64,000 nucleotides of DNA from an uncultured Roseateles sp. GTDB lineage: Bacteria; Pseudomonadota; Gammaproteobacteria; Burkholderiales; Burkholderiaceae_C. The notes beneath the pieces are model-generated. The model had not been told where the DNA came from. It saw only the letters and a program-made list of their open reading frames with translations, and ran no database searches. The position numbers were made by a program, and so were the translations under genes. Shown here piece after piece: positions 45,947-55,369 of this stretch (within the stretch, counting starts at the first letter, position 1; each line of letters starts with the position of its first letter). The stretch lies in contig NZ_CAMFJS010000023.1 in NCBI RefSeq assembly GCF_945956965.1, positions 21,994-85,993 of the forward strand, written 5' to 3'.

Positions 45947-46995
45947 CACTTTTTCTTCAGCGCCGGCAGCACGTCCAGCTCGGCCTTGCTGGGCAGGAAG
46001 CTGCCGTTCCACACCGCTTCGGGCACCACCCGGGTCTTGGTGGCATAGGTGTCAGAGACCTGGCTGGCCATCAGCGCCAGACGCGGCGCAAGCACCTGGC
46101 CGAATCCTTCGGCACGGGCGTCCGGGCTGGCGACGACGGCATCGATGGCCAGGCGCAGACGGCGCTTCTCCAGCACCTCGTTGATGATGCCGTCACGCTG
46201 CTTGACGAAGGCGATGGAGGCGTCCGGATCGGCCATCACCTCCTTGGCGCCTTGGGAGAAGGCCTTCAAGAAGGCCTTGATCAGCTCGGGCTTTTCCTTG
46301 ATCAGCTTGGGGCTGGCGATGATGGCATTGCCATACAGCTTCACGCCATAGTCCGGGTAAGGAAAGATGTTCACATCCTCGGCCTTAATGCCGCGCGCTT
46401 CCAGGTTCAGCAGCGAGGTGAAGGAGAAGCCGGTGATCGCATCGACATCGCCGCGCACCAGCATGGTTTCGCGCAGCGGCGGGTCCATGCTGACCCAGCT
46501 GACGCCCTCGATCTTGTTGGCCTTGGCGAAGATGGGGAAGCCCTTGCGACCGGCGTCGAACACCGGCGCGCCCAGCTTCTTGCCGGCCAGCTGAGCGACC
46601 GTGTTGATACCGCCCTTCTTCAGAGTTAGCACTGCGGCCGGCGTATTGTTGTAGACCATCATCACCGCGACCGGCTTGTTCGGCGCGTCGGGGTTGTTGG
46701 CGTGGAACTCCATCAGCGCCGCCAGGTCGGCAAAGCCCATGTCGTAGGAGCCCGAGGCCACCCGGGTCACCGCCCCGCCGGAGCCGCTGCCAGCGTCCAG
46801 CTGCACATCGAGCCCGGCGGCCTTGAACGTGCCTTTGGCGATGGGCTGCAGGAACAACGCCGACGGTCCTTCAAAACGCCAGTCGAGCTGGAACTTGATC
46901 GGCGTCTGCGCCAGGCTCAGCGAGCCCAGCAAGCTGAGGGTGGCGCCGAGAGCGGCGCTGCGAAGCCAAGGGCGGCGGGCGAGGCGGACAGTCAT
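45946..46995 (-). CDS. ABC transporter substrate-binding protein, NMT1/THI5-like
   Basis: Periplasmic binding protein of 349 residues. A signal peptide ends near SLSLAQ, followed by TPIKFQLDWRFEGPSALFL, the start of NMT1-like domains, then KGTFKAAGLDVQLDAGSG. These proteins bind small organic ions such as sulfonates, nitrate or pyrimidine/thiamine precursors. GGAG lies five bases before the ATG at 46995. It is the first gene of the importer operon. The ligand remains unknown. Confidence 0.9.
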   Translation of the reverse strand: MTVRLARRPWLRSAALGATLSLLGSLSLAQTPIKFQLDWRFEGPSALFLQPIAKGTFKAAGLDVQLDAGSGSGGAVTRVASGSYDMGFADLAALMEFHANNPDAPNKPVAVMMVYNNTPAAVLTLKKGGINTVAQLAGKKLGAPVFDAGRKGFPIFAKANKIEGVSWVSMDPPLRETMLVRGDVDAITGFSFTSLLNLEARGIKAEDVNIFPYPDYGVKLYGNAIIASPKLIKEKPELIKAFLKAFSQGAKEVMADPDASIAFVKQRDGIINEVLEKRRLRLAIDAVVASPDARAEGFGQVLAPRLALMASQVSDTYATKTRVVPEAVWNGSFLPSKAELDVLPALKKK

Positions 46996-47451
46996 GGAGT
47001 CTCCGGTCAACAAATGGCGTTGACTCGGTGATTGCAAACTCCGTGCCATTGCGCAGTGACGCTAAGCGTGGGCGTCTGTGGGGATGTACAGGCTCCCCAG
47101 CGCCCGCAGTCGTGCGTGAATCCGCGCACGCGGCACCAGTCTGGGGTGCGCGCTTCGTCAATGCCCCATGGCGGGGAGCCGCCGCAGCTTTGGCGTTTGC
47201 TTGCCGAGAAGCGGCGGGCGCGCTCAACTCAGCCCCACTCAAGCACCCCCGCCACCCAAACGAGGCGCTCGCACGCTCACACGCACACATTCAGACTGCG
47301 AGACCGAAGCGCCTGTAAAAGGCGACGCCGTGGGGATGCCCGGCTAGGCGCGATCCGCCGTGATGACCCAAGGCATGGCGAGGATTTGTGACGCTGCCCC
47401 GCCGCACCCCGCATCTGCTAGCCCAGGCCGGCCACCTTCGGCCAGGCGTGG
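46996..47451. other. Intergenic region with a repeat fragment
   Basis: About 455 bases without a credible gene between the binding-protein gene and the end of livF. The segment near 47374-47395 (ATGGCGAGGATTTG followed by a diverged ACGC-GCC) matches part of the palindrome-ended repeat at 51465-51627, suggesting an eroded copy. The remainder should include the importer promoter; no clear boxes were seen. Confidence 0.5.
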
Positions 47452-48171
47452 CTAGACCTCCAGCCACTCCTTGCGCACATAGCTATTGCTGCGCAGCTCG
47501 GCCGGTGTGCCCTCAAAAACGATGCGGCCGTGGCCCATCACATAGCAGCGCTGGGAGATCTCCAGCGCAATCGCCAGCTTTTGTTCCACCAGCAGCACGG
47601 CAATGCCGCGCTCGCGCAAGGCCTTCAGGTACTCGGCCACCAGCTCCACAATCATGGGCGCCAGGCCTTCGGTGGGCTCGTCGATCATGATCAGATCGGG
47701 GTCGCCCATCAGGCTGCGGCATAGCGTGAGCATCTGCTGCTCGCCGCCCGAGAGCACGCCGGCCTCGGTGTGCTGGCGCTCTTTCAAGCGCGGGAACATG
47801 CGGTACATATCCTCAAAGCCCCAGCGCGACTTCTTCTTCGCGCTTCCTGACTTTTGCCCCAGCAGCAGGTTCTGATGCACCGTCAGCTTGGGGAAGATGT
47901 CGCGGTTCTCTGGCACATAGGCCAGGCCCCAATGGGCGATCTCGTAGGCCTTGTGCCCCAGCAACTCACGCTCGCCGAACTTGATCGAGCCCTGCGCATC
48001 GACCTGGCCCATGATGGTCTTGACGGTTGTGGAACGACCCGAACCATTGCGGCCCAGCAAGCTGACGATCTCGCCCGGCTCAACCCGCATGCTCACGCCA
48101 TGCAGCACATGGCTCTTGCCGTAAAACGCGTGCACATCTTGCAGCGCAAGCGCGCGCCCCATCTCGCTCAT
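47452..48171 (-). CDS. livF: Branched-chain amino acid type ABC ATPase, LivF
   Basis: ATPase of 239 residues in a LivKHMGF-type importer. The fold is complete: signature VLSGGEQQMLTLCRSLMGDP, Walker B DLIMIDEPTEGLAPMIVE and H-loop region VLLVEQKLAIALEI. The P-loop reads GRNGSGRST, with arginine (CGT at 48036-48034) in place of the near-universal lysine, so ATP hydrolysis may be altered or the partner LivG may carry the activity. GGAGG precedes the ATG at seven bases. It lies 52 bases after livG. A diverged copy of its 3' end lies after the porin. Confidence 0.9.
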   Translation of the reverse strand: MSEMGRALALQDVHAFYGKSHVLHGVSMRVEPGEIVSLLGRNGSGRSTTVKTIMGQVDAQGSIKFGERELLGHKAYEIAHWGLAYVPENRDIFPKLTVHQNLLLGQKSGSAKKKSRWGFEDMYRMFPRLKERQHTEAGVLSGGEQQMLTLCRSLMGDPDLIMIDEPTEGLAPMIVELVAEYLKALRERGIAVLLVEQKLAIALEISQRCYVMGHGRIVFEGTPAELRSNSYVRKEWLEV

Positions 48172-48223
48172 ACGGCGCCTCCGGTCACACGCGGTGGATT
48201 TGAGAATGTGAATGTGAGCTGTG

Positions 48224-49018
48224 TCATGCGTGGGCCTCCGCCAGAACCGAACCCAGGTAGGCCTCTTGCACCTGCACATTGGCGCGCACCGCGTCGGGGG
48301 TGTCAAAGGCAATCACCTCGCCATAGACCAGCACGGCGATCTTGTCGGCCAGGCCGAACACCACGCCCATATCGTGCTCCACGGTCAGCAAGGTCTTGCC
48401 CACCGTCACTTCGCGGATCAGCTGGATGAAACGCTGGGTTTCGCTTTTGCTCATGCCGGCGGTGGGCTCGTCCAGCAAGATCACGCTGGCGCCGCCGGCG
48501 ATGGTGATGCCGATTTCCAGCGCCCGCGCCTCGGCATAGGTCAGGTTCATGGCCAGCACATCGCGGCGCTTGTCGAGGCGGATCATCTCCATCACCTCTT
48601 CGGCGCGATCATTGGCGTCGTCCATGCCGGCCAGAAACTTCCAGAAGGCGTAGCGGTAGCCCAGGCTCCACAGCACGGCGCAGCGGATGTTCTCAAACAC
48701 CGACAAGCGCATGAACAGGTTAGAAACCTGAAAGCTGCGCGCCAGGCCGCGGCGATTGATCTCGTAAGGCTTGAGGCCGTCAATGCGCGCGCCATGCAGG
48801 CGCACCTCGCCGCCGCTGGGTGCGAAGCGGCCGCTGATGAGATTGAACAAGGTGGACTTGCCCGCGCCATTGGGGCCGATGATGGCCACCCGCTCACCCG
48901 GCCGCACCTGCAGTTGCGCGCCGCGAATGATTTCGGTCTTGCCAAAGCGCTTGCGCAGGTCCAGCAATTCGAGGGCGAAGGGGCTACCCTCGCCCGCCGT
49001 GGGGATGTTTGTGCTCAA
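48224..49018 (-). CDS. livG: Branched-chain amino acid type ABC ATPase, LivG
   Basis: Second ATPase of the LivKHMGF importer, 264 residues. Walker A is intact (GPNGAGKST) and Walker B is SVILLDEPTAGMSKSE. The Q-loop region LARSFQVSNLFMRLSVFENI is typical. The signature sequence is degenerate: NLTYAEARALEIG where other LivG proteins have LSYGEQR. Its ATG overlaps the livM stop by four bases. Together with LivF, which has the unusual P-loop, the pair may work asymmetrically. Confidence 0.92.
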   Translation of the reverse strand: MSTNIPTAGEGSPFALELLDLRKRFGKTEIIRGAQLQVRPGERVAIIGPNGAGKSTLFNLISGRFAPSGGEVRLHGARIDGLKPYEINRRGLARSFQVSNLFMRLSVFENIRCAVLWSLGYRYAFWKFLAGMDDANDRAEEVMEMIRLDKRRDVLAMNLTYAEARALEIGITIAGGASVILLDEPTAGMSKSETQRFIQLIREVTVGKTLLTVEHDMGVVFGLADKIAVLVYGEVIAFDTPDAVRANVQVQEAYLGSVLAEAHA

Positions 49019-50310
49019 AGCGCTTCCCTCCGCTTGATCTCTTTTTCAATCTCTTCCTGCGTGGCATCCCACTCGCGCTTGAACTGGCGCCGGGTCAGCT
49101 CAAACAAACCCAGACCCAGCAGCATCACCAAGCCCGCGCCAAACCAGGCGTCAATGTGGCCGCTGTTGAGCGTGGCGCCGAGAAAACGCAGCTGCGGCCC
49201 CATGGCCTCGTTCATCTGGCGGTGATAAACCATCTCCACCATGGCCGCAGCGCCAAGCAGAATCGTCATGGCCGTGGCCGCCAGGGCCAGATAGGCCGTC
49301 CAGATCCGGCGCAGCTTGCCGTAAGCCGCCACGCGCAGATTCATCATGATGAGCCCGGCAAAACCGCCCGGCGCATACATCACCATGAAGACAAAGATCA
49401 GCCCCAGGTAGAGCAGCCAGGCCTTGGTCAGCTCCGACAGCAGCACCAGCGCCACCACCATCAGCACCGCGCCGATGATGGGGCCGAAGAAAAAGGTGGC
49501 GCCGCCCAAAAAGGTGAACAGCAGATAAGCGCCTGAACGTGCCGCGCCTACAACTTCCGCCGTGACGATTTCAAAATTCAACGCGCCCAAGCCGCCCGCA
49601 ATGCCGGCGAAAAAGCCCGAAATCATGAAGGCCATAAAGCGCACCCACTGGGTGTCATAACCGATGAACTCGACGCGCTCGGGGTTGTCGCGCACGGCAT
49701 TGAGCATGCGCCCCAGCGGCGTGCGCGTGAGCGCAAACATGGCGGCGGTGCAGACGAAGCAGTAGACGGCGATGAGGTAGTAGACCTGGATCTGCGGGCC
49801 GAAGCTGATGCCCCATACGGCTTGACCCAGCACCCGGTTGCCGGAAACGCCGCCCTCTCCGCCGAAGAACTCGGGCAGCATCAGCGACATGGACCAGATT
49901 AACTCGCCAATGCCCAGCGTGATCATCGCGAAAGGCGTGCCGGACTTCTTGGTCGACACATAGCCAAACAAGATGGCAAAGCCCAAGCCGGCCAGGCCGC
50001 CCATCAGCGGCAGCAAGCTGACCGGCAGATGCCAGGCGCCGCTGCTGACCAGATTGAGGGAGTGGATGGTCAGGAAAGCGCCCAGGCCGCTGTACACCGC
50101 GTGGCCAAAGCTGAGCATGCCGCCCTGCCCCAACAAGATGTTGTAGGCCAGGCAGGCGATGATGGCGATGCCGATCTGCGAGAGCATGGTCTGCGCCAGG
50201 CCGCTGCTCCACAACAAGGGCGCCAGCAGCAAGGCCAGGGCGTACAAGCTCCAGACCAGCCAGCGGCCGAAGTTGATCGGTTTGAAATGAAAAGGTTTAG
50301 GGGTCCCCAT
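49015..50310 (-). CDS. livM: Branched-chain amino acid type ABC permease, LivM
   Basis: Inner-membrane permease of 431 residues with about ten helices. The early motif YNILLGQGGMLSFGHAVYSG is diagnostic for the LivM/LivH family, and the cytoplasmic segment AVRDNPERVEFIGYDTQWVR matches LivM. It is longer than E. coli LivM at the C-terminus, with an extra helix pair and a charged tail ending EIEKEIKRREAL. It starts four bases after the livH stop. No strong Shine-Dalgarno is visible, consistent with coupling. Confidence 0.93.
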   Translation of the reverse strand: MGTPKPFHFKPINFGRWLVWSLYALALLLAPLLWSSGLAQTMLSQIGIAIIACLAYNILLGQGGMLSFGHAVYSGLGAFLTIHSLNLVSSGAWHLPVSLLPLMGGLAGLGFAILFGYVSTKKSGTPFAMITLGIGELIWSMSLMLPEFFGGEGGVSGNRVLGQAVWGISFGPQIQVYYLIAVYCFVCTAAMFALTRTPLGRMLNAVRDNPERVEFIGYDTQWVRFMAFMISGFFAGIAGGLGALNFEIVTAEVVGAARSGAYLLFTFLGGATFFFGPIIGAVLMVVALVLLSELTKAWLLYLGLIFVFMVMYAPGGFAGLIMMNLRVAAYGKLRRIWTAYLALAATAMTILLGAAAMVEMVYHRQMNEAMGPQLRFLGATLNSGHIDAWFGAGLVMLLGLGLFELTRRQFKREWDATQEEIEKEIKRREAL

Positions 50311-50314
50311 GCTT

Positions 50315-51331
50315 TTAGTCGTCTCGCGTGCCCAACAGGCCCTTGGGGCGGAAGATCAGGATCAACACCATCAGCAGATACGGCAAGATGGGCGCCACCT
50401 GGGCCATGCTCAGTTTCAGAATCGGATAGCCGAAGGTCGTCGGCCCCACGGCCAGGCCCCAGCTTTTGAGCAAGCTGGCCAGCGAGCCATCCACCGTCAG
50501 CGGCAAGGTCTGCAGCAGGCCGATCAGCAATGAGCCGACAAAAGCCCCCGCCAACGAGCCCACGCCACCGACCACCACCACCACAAAGATGATGGAGCCG
50601 ACGATGAGTGCCATATTCGGCTCGGTCACAAAGGTGATGCCGCCGATCACCCCGGCCAGCGCCGCCAAGGCGCAGCCACTGCCGAAAACCAGCATCAGCA
50701 CACGCGGCACGTTATGCCCCAGGGCTTCCACCATCTCGGGGTGCGTCAGCGCGGCCTGAATCACCAGGCCGATGCGGGTGCGCGTCAGCAGCAGCCACAA
50801 GGCCAGCAGCATCAGCAGCGCTACAACCATCATGAACAGCCGCGTCAGCGGGAAGTTGGAACACGCCGCGCCCGCACACAGTTGCGCCGGCGCCGCGCCC
50901 CAGACCAGGGACAGGCCTTGCAGCGGATGCTGAACAATCGTGAAGGCCGAACCCTGCAAGGCGGCCGGTGGCGAGAACGGCACGGCCAAACGGCCCCAGA
51001 TCAGCTGCACCAACTCCAGCACCACATAGGACAGGCCGAAGGTGATGAGCAGCTCCGCCACATGGCCGAATTTGTGCACCCGGCGCAGCGCCAGGCGCTC
51101 AAAGCCGGCGCCCAAGACACCCACCAGCAAAGGCGCCAGGACAAGCGCCGGCCAAAAGCCCAGCACGCCCACCAAGCTGTAAGCGATATAGGCCCCCAAC
51201 ATATAGAAGCTGGCATGGGCGAAATTGAGCACGCCCATCATGCTGAAGATCAGCGTCAGCCCGGAGCTGAGCATGAAGAGCAGCAGGCCTGAGGACAGGC
51301 CGTTGAGCAGATTGATGAGGATTTGGTCCAA
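50315..51331 (-). CDS. livH: Branched-chain amino acid type ABC permease, LivH
   Basis: Inner-membrane permease of about 338 residues. It opens DQILINLLNGLSSGLLLFML and contains MMGVLNFAHASFYMLGAYIA, the family hallmark, then GGVGSLAGAFVGSLLIGLLQ. The start is uncertain: no ATG is in place. I use the TTG at 51331, which begins exactly at family-like sequence; a GTG 13 codons upstream (51370) would add a cysteine-rich stretch without homology. It is followed by livM, livG and livF. The palindromic repeat and a gap of about 330 bases separate it from the binding-protein gene. Confidence 0.88.
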   Translation of the reverse strand: MDQILINLLNGLSSGLLLFMLSSGLTLIFSMMGVLNFAHASFYMLGAYIAYSLVGVLGFWPALVLAPLLVGVLGAGFERLALRRVHKFGHVAELLITFGLSYVVLELVQLIWGRLAVPFSPPAALQGSAFTIVQHPLQGLSLVWGAAPAQLCAGAACSNFPLTRLFMMVVALLMLLALWLLLTRTRIGLVIQAALTHPEMVEALGHNVPRVLMLVFGSGCALAALAGVIGGITFVTEPNMALIVGSIIFVVVVVGGVGSLAGAFVGSLLIGLLQTLPLTVDGSLASLLKSWGLAVGPTTFGYPILKLSMAQVAPILPYLLMVLILIFRPKGLLGTRDD

Positions 51332-51464
51332 GACTTGATCTTTGCAATGGGTTGGACAAGCTGCCTGCACGGCTCACGACCATGTGAGCCGCGCCAGCAG
51401 CAAACGTGCCGAGTTAGGGGTAGAGCGAAAAGCCCTACTCCCGGTTAGCCTGGGTGACAGGCCT

Positions 51465-51627
51465 AGTGTGGTGTTTCATGCTGTGAGGAACTTAAGCAAG
51501 GCGCTGGATTCGCCCTTGTGGCAAGGCGCAAACCACAGACATAGCCGTCGCTATGGCGAGGATTTGCAACGCAGCCACGGGGGCGAACCCTCGGCTTGAT
51601 GTTCCGAATAGCGTGAAACACCACACT
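51465..51627. repeat. Palindrome-ended intergenic repeat (MITE-like)
   Basis: A 163-base element bounded by perfect 14-base inverted arms: AGTGTGGTGTTTCA (51465-51478) and TGAAACACCACACT (51614-51627). The arms continue imperfectly to GGAAC/GTTCC. Inside is a small hairpin CATAGC-CGTC-GCTATG. No coding frame is present. No clear target-site duplication flanks it. A fragment related to its middle (ATGGCGAGGATTTG) recurs near 47375. It lies between the livK and livH genes and, if transcribed, would form a long stem inside the operon messenger. Confidence 0.7.
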
Positions 51628-51662
51628 TGCTCGGTTCACGCACTCAGCGAAAGCCCAAAACT

Positions 51663-52904
51663 TCAGGGCCGCTTCATCTGGCACGAGGTGGGCGTGCTGG
51701 ACACATAAGACTCAAACGTCTTCACCGGCGCCATGGTGTAGCCCGTGCCCTCGGGCGAGTACGGGTACTTGGCATCGGCCTTCTGCCAGACCGAGATGTA
51801 GAGCGGCTGCTGCAGCTGGTGGTCGGTCTTGCGCATCTCGACCTCGCCGCCAAAGCTATTGACCCGCAGGCCTTCCATGGCCAGCGCCACCTTGGCCGGG
51901 TCGGTGCTCTTGGCCTTGGCCATGGCTGTGCCCAGCAAGGTGTAGATGTGGATCACGCTGCCGGTGTAGAAGTCGTCCTTGAAGCGGGTCTGGAACTCGC
52001 TCATCCACTTGCCCATCTGGCCGCCCATGTTGTAGTGGTTGTAAGCCACTTGGTAGACCCGGCCGGCGCCAGTGGCGCCCATGGCCGAGGGCGTGCCGGT
52101 GACACCGGCGTAGTAGGTGTAGAACTTGCCGTTGTAGCCCGACTCATTGGCGGCCTTGATCAGCAAGGACAGGTCAGAGCCCCAGTTGCCGGTGATCACC
52201 GTGTCGGCGCCGCTGGCCTTGATCTTGGCCACATAGGGCGCGAAGTCGCGCACCTGGGCGATGGGGTGCAGGTCTTCACCAACGATCTGAATATCGGGCC
52301 GCTTGTTCGCCAGCAACTCCTTGGCGTACTTGGCCACCTGATGGCCGTGGGCATAGTTCTGGTTCAGCAGAAAGACCTTCTTCACATCCGGCTGATCCTT
52401 CAAGAAGGTGGTGATGGCCTCCATCTTCATCGAGGTATCGGCGTCCATGCGGAAGTGCCAGAAGCTGCACTTGCTATTGGTCAGGTCCGGGTCCACGGCC
52501 GAGTGGTTGAGGAAGAGCACCTCTTTGCCGGGATTGCGCTCGTTGTGCTTGTTGATCGCATCGACCAGCGCCAGCGCCACACCCGAACCATTGCCCTGGG
52601 CGACGTAGCGCACGCCCTGGTCGATGGCGGACTTCAAGGCGTTCAGCGACTCGACCGGGCTGAGCTTGTTGTCGATGGACACGATCTCGAACTTCACGCC
52701 TGCCGGATTGCTGGCATTGAACTTCTCGGCAAAGAACTGAAAGCTCTTGGCCTGGTTTTGCCCCACCGGCCCCATCAGGCCCGAGAGCGGGTCGATCAGC
52801 GCGATCTTCACCGTCTCGCCCTTCTGGGCGTGGGCAGCAAAGGCAGAGGCGGCCAGCAAGCTGGCAATCAGGCTGCTGCGCAAGAGATGCTTGGGCTGTG
52901 TCAT
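51663..52904 (-). CDS. Branched-chain amino acid type ABC substrate-binding protein
   Basis: Periplasmic binding protein of 413 residues (LivK-like, Peripla_BP_6 fold). The signal peptide ends AAHAQ and the mature part begins KGETVKIALIDPLSGLMGPV, typical of the family. AAGGAGA lies six bases before the ATG at 52904. It lies between the acyl-CoA ligase and the livH permease. Many Burkholderiales carry dozens of such proteins binding aromatic, aliphatic or amino acids; the adjacent CoA ligase suggests a carboxylic acid ligand, which is inference. Confidence 0.92.
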   Translation of the reverse strand: MTQPKHLLRSSLIASLLAASAFAAHAQKGETVKIALIDPLSGLMGPVGQNQAKSFQFFAEKFNASNPAGVKFEIVSIDNKLSPVESLNALKSAIDQGVRYVAQGNGSGVALALVDAINKHNERNPGKEVLFLNHSAVDPDLTNSKCSFWHFRMDADTSMKMEAITTFLKDQPDVKKVFLLNQNYAHGHQVAKYAKELLANKRPDIQIVGEDLHPIAQVRDFAPYVAKIKASGADTVITGNWGSDLSLLIKAANESGYNGKFYTYYAGVTGTPSAMGATGAGRVYQVAYNHYNMGGQMGKWMSEFQTRFKDDFYTGSVIHIYTLLGTAMAKAKSTDPAKVALAMEGLRVNSFGGEVEMRKTDHQLQQPLYISVWQKADAKYPYSPEGTGYTMAPVKTFESYVSSTPTSCQMKRP

Positions 52905-52953
52905 CGATGTCTCCTTTTTTGTCTCAGGCTGGAACAGGGGGAAAACGGTGCGA

Positions 52954-54600
52954 TCAAACTCCGGGCAGGCGGTAGTCCTTGAACTGCTGGCGCAAGGCAA
53001 GTTTTTGAATCTTGCCGGTGGCGGTGTGCGGGATCTCAGCGACAAACACCACATCGTCGGGCACCTGCCACTTGGGGATGCGGCCATCAAAAAAGGCCAG
53101 CAAGCCTTCGCGGGTCAGCTCGGTGCCGGCCTTTTTGATCACCACCAGCAGCGGCCGCTCGTCCCACTTGGGGTGGGCGCAGGCGATCACCGCGGCCTCG
53201 GCCACATCGGGGTGAGCCATGGCCACGTTTTCCAATTCGATGGAGCTGATCCATTCGCCGCCGGACTTGATCACGTCCTTGCTGCGGTCGGTGATCTGCA
53301 TAAAGCCGTCGGCATCAATGGTGGCCACATCCCCGGTGGGGAACCAACCCGGCTCACCGTCCAGCGTCACCAGCGGTGTCGAGGTCTGGCCGTAGTACTG
53401 ATTGATCACCCAATGGCCGCGCACCAAGAGGTTGCCGAAGGCCACGCCGTCCCAGGGCAAAGCGCGACCCTGATCGTCGGCAATCGCCATATCGATGCCG
53501 TAGACCACCTTGCCCTGCTTCTCCAGCAAGCGTTGCTGCTGTTCCTTAGGCAATGCCAGCTGGCGGCTATTGAGCTTGGCCAGTGTGCCTATGGGTGACA
53601 GCTCGGTCATGCCCCAAGCATGAATGACTTCCACCCCATAGTCGTCTTGCAAAGTCTTCATCATGGCCGGCGGGCAGGCCGACCCACCGATCACCGTGCG
53701 CTTGAAGGTACTGAACTTCAGCGCATTGGCCTTGACGTAATTGAGCAGGCCCAGCCACACCGTGGGCACACCGGCGCTGAAGCTGACCTTCTCGCTCTCG
53801 AACAACTCGTAAAGCGATTTGCCATCCAGATGCGGCCCGGGCAGCACCAGCTTGCAGCCGATCAACGCGCAGCTATAGGGCAGGCCCCAGGCGTTGACGT
53901 GGAACATCGGCACCACGGGCAAGATGACATCACGCGCCGAGCAGTCCAGCGCATCCGGCAGGGCCGAGGCATAGGTGTGCAAGAGCGTTGAGCGGTGGCT
54001 GTAGACGGCGCCCTTGGGGTGGCCGGTCGTGCCCGAGGTGTAGCAGATGCTGCAGGCGGTGTTCTCGTCGAACTCGGGCCAGACATAGCAGGCGTCTTCG
54101 GCGTCCAGCAGCTCGTCGTAGCACAGCAGGCCGGGCAGGCTCGTCTGCGCAGGCATATGGGCGCGGTCCGTCATCACGATGAAATGCTGCACGCTGCGCA
54201 GCTCGGGCGCCAGCTTTTCCACCAGGGGCAGCAAGTTGAGGTCGAAGCACAGGATGCGGTCTTGCGCATCATTGGCAATCCAGGCGATTTGCTCGGGGAA
54301 CAGGCGCGGATTGATGGTGTGGCAGACCAGCTGCGAGCCTGAGCTGCCGTAATAGATCTCCAGATGCCGGTAGCCATTCCAGGCCAGCGTGGCCACTCGG
54401 TCGCCGGGCTCGCAGCCCAAGCGGGCCAGGGCCTGTGCCAGTTGGCGAGAGCGCCGCTCGGCCGCGGCCCAGGTGTAACGATGTAGATCCCCCTCAACCC
54501 GCTTGCTGACGATCTCTGTCTCGCCGGCATGCCGGGCGGCATGCTTGATCAGCGAAGAAATCAGCAAGGGCATTGCCATCATCTGCCCCATCAAAGCCAC
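52954..54600 (-). CDS. Fatty-acid/long-chain acyl-CoA ligase
   Basis: AMP-forming acyl-CoA synthetase of about 548 residues. The adenylate P-loop is [18 protein letters not shown], the A5 region [13 protein letters not shown], the A7/A8 hinge [20 protein letters not shown] followed by [16 protein letters not shown], and the catalytic lysine lies in [13 protein letters not shown]. The sequence resembles medium/long-chain ligases used with dicarboxylic or alkyl substrates. I chose GTG 54600, which has AGGAGA six bases upstream; ATG 54591 is the alternative. It is first in a unit with the LivKHMGF importer, suggesting transport followed by CoA activation. Confidence 0.9.
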   Translation of the reverse strand: MALMGQMMAMPLLISSLIKHAARHAGETEIVSKRVEGDLHRYTWAAAERRSRQLAQALARLGCEPGDRVATLAWNGYRHLEIYYGSSGSQLVCHTINPRLFPEQIAWIANDAQDRILCFDLNLLPLVEKLAPELRSVQHFIVMTDRAHMPAQTSLPGLLCYDELLDAEDACYVWPEFDENTACSICYTSGTTGHPKGAVYSHRSTLLHTYASALPDALDCSARDVILPVVPMFHVNAWGLPYSCALIGCKLVLPGPHLDGKSLYELFESEKVSFSAGVPTVWLGLLNYVKANALKFSTFKRTVIGGSACPPAMMKTLQDDYGVEVIHAWGMTELSPIGTLAKLNSRQLALPKEQQQRLLEKQGKVVYGIDMAIADDQGRALPWDGVAFGNLLVRGHWVINQYYGQTSTPLVTLDGEPGWFPTGDVATIDADGFMQITDRSKDVIKSGGEWISSIELENVAMAHPDVAEAAVIACAHPKWDERPLLVVIKKAGTELTREGLLAFFDGRIPKWQVPDDVVFVAEIPHTATGKIQKLALRQQFKDYRLPGV

Positions 54601-54928
54601 GTTTTGTCTCCTGATTATGGTGATCACTCACACGCTGCCTCGTCGTCGCTTGATGCGCTCTTGTGCAGACCTTGGCGCAGACTAAGGCACGCTTGCCAGC
54701 TTGGATAGTCACCCGCGTTACACCCCGAGGGCAAGCCCTCTAGGGGTATTCACCGGCGCAAGCCGCCCCTGCGCGAATCATGGAAAAGGCCTGCTGGCTA
54801 CACTGCGCCCGCAATCACATATCAAACCCTTGGGCTAGCGCCTTGAGCCAAGCAACCGGCCGGCCAACCCAGGGCGAAGCTGTCCCCCACAGCAGCAGCG
54901 ACAGGACGCAGCCAGAGGAAATGCAAGC
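54601..54928. other. Divergent intergenic region, no gene seen
   Basis: About 330 bases between the acyl-CoA ligase and msrB. No protein-like frame exists on either strand. It should carry the promoters for both directions; none is clear enough to mark. Confidence 0.45.
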
Positions 54929-55369
54929 ATGAAGCAAGACGACAAGAGCTACCCCGTGCAGAAAACCGACGCCCAGTGGCGCGCCGAATTGGACGAGATG
55001 CAATACCAGGTCACCCGCCATGCGGCCACCGAGCGCGCCTTCACCGGCAAGTACTGGGACCACTTCGCGGCAGGGCATTACAACTGCGTCGGCTGCGGCA
55101 CCCCCTTGTTCGCGGCTGAGACCAAGTTCGACGCCGGCTGCGGCTGGCCCAGCTATTTCGCGCCCGTCAATGCCGAGCTGATCGAGCGGGTGGTGGACCA
55201 CGCGCATGGCATGGTGCGCATCGAGGTGCGCTGCAATCAATGCGGCTCACACCTGGGCCATGTCTTCCCCGACGGACCACTGCCGACCGGCGAGCGCTTT
55301 TGCATTAACTCTGCCGCGCTAGACTTCACGCCTTTGCCCCCACACGCGCCCACTTCGGCGACCCCATGA
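54929..55369 (+). CDS. msrB: Peptide-methionine (R)-S-oxide reductase
   Basis: Reduces the R epimer of methionine sulfoxide in oxidised proteins; 146 residues, cytoplasmic. Two zinc-binding CxxC pairs are present (CVGCGTPLF and [13 protein letters not shown]). The segment CGWPSYF is conserved, and the catalytic cysteine lies in [25 protein letters not shown] precedes the ATG. The stop overlaps the start of the yciB gene as ATGA, so msrB, yciB and bolA form one operon, an arrangement frequent in Burkholderiales. Confidence 0.95.
   Translation: MKQDDKSYPVQKTDAQWRAELDEMQYQVTRHAATERAFTGKYWDHFAAGHYNCVGCGTPLFAAETKFDAGCGWPSYFAPVNAELIERVVDHAHGMVRIEVRCNQCGSHLGHVFPDGPLPTGERFCINSAALDFTPLPPHAPTSATP

Noticed and set aside
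51413..51465. A tRNA-like stretch near GGGTAGAGCGAAAAGCCCTA
   Set aside because: It cannot be folded into a cloverleaf with a TTC loop and CCA end; only a simple stem forms.
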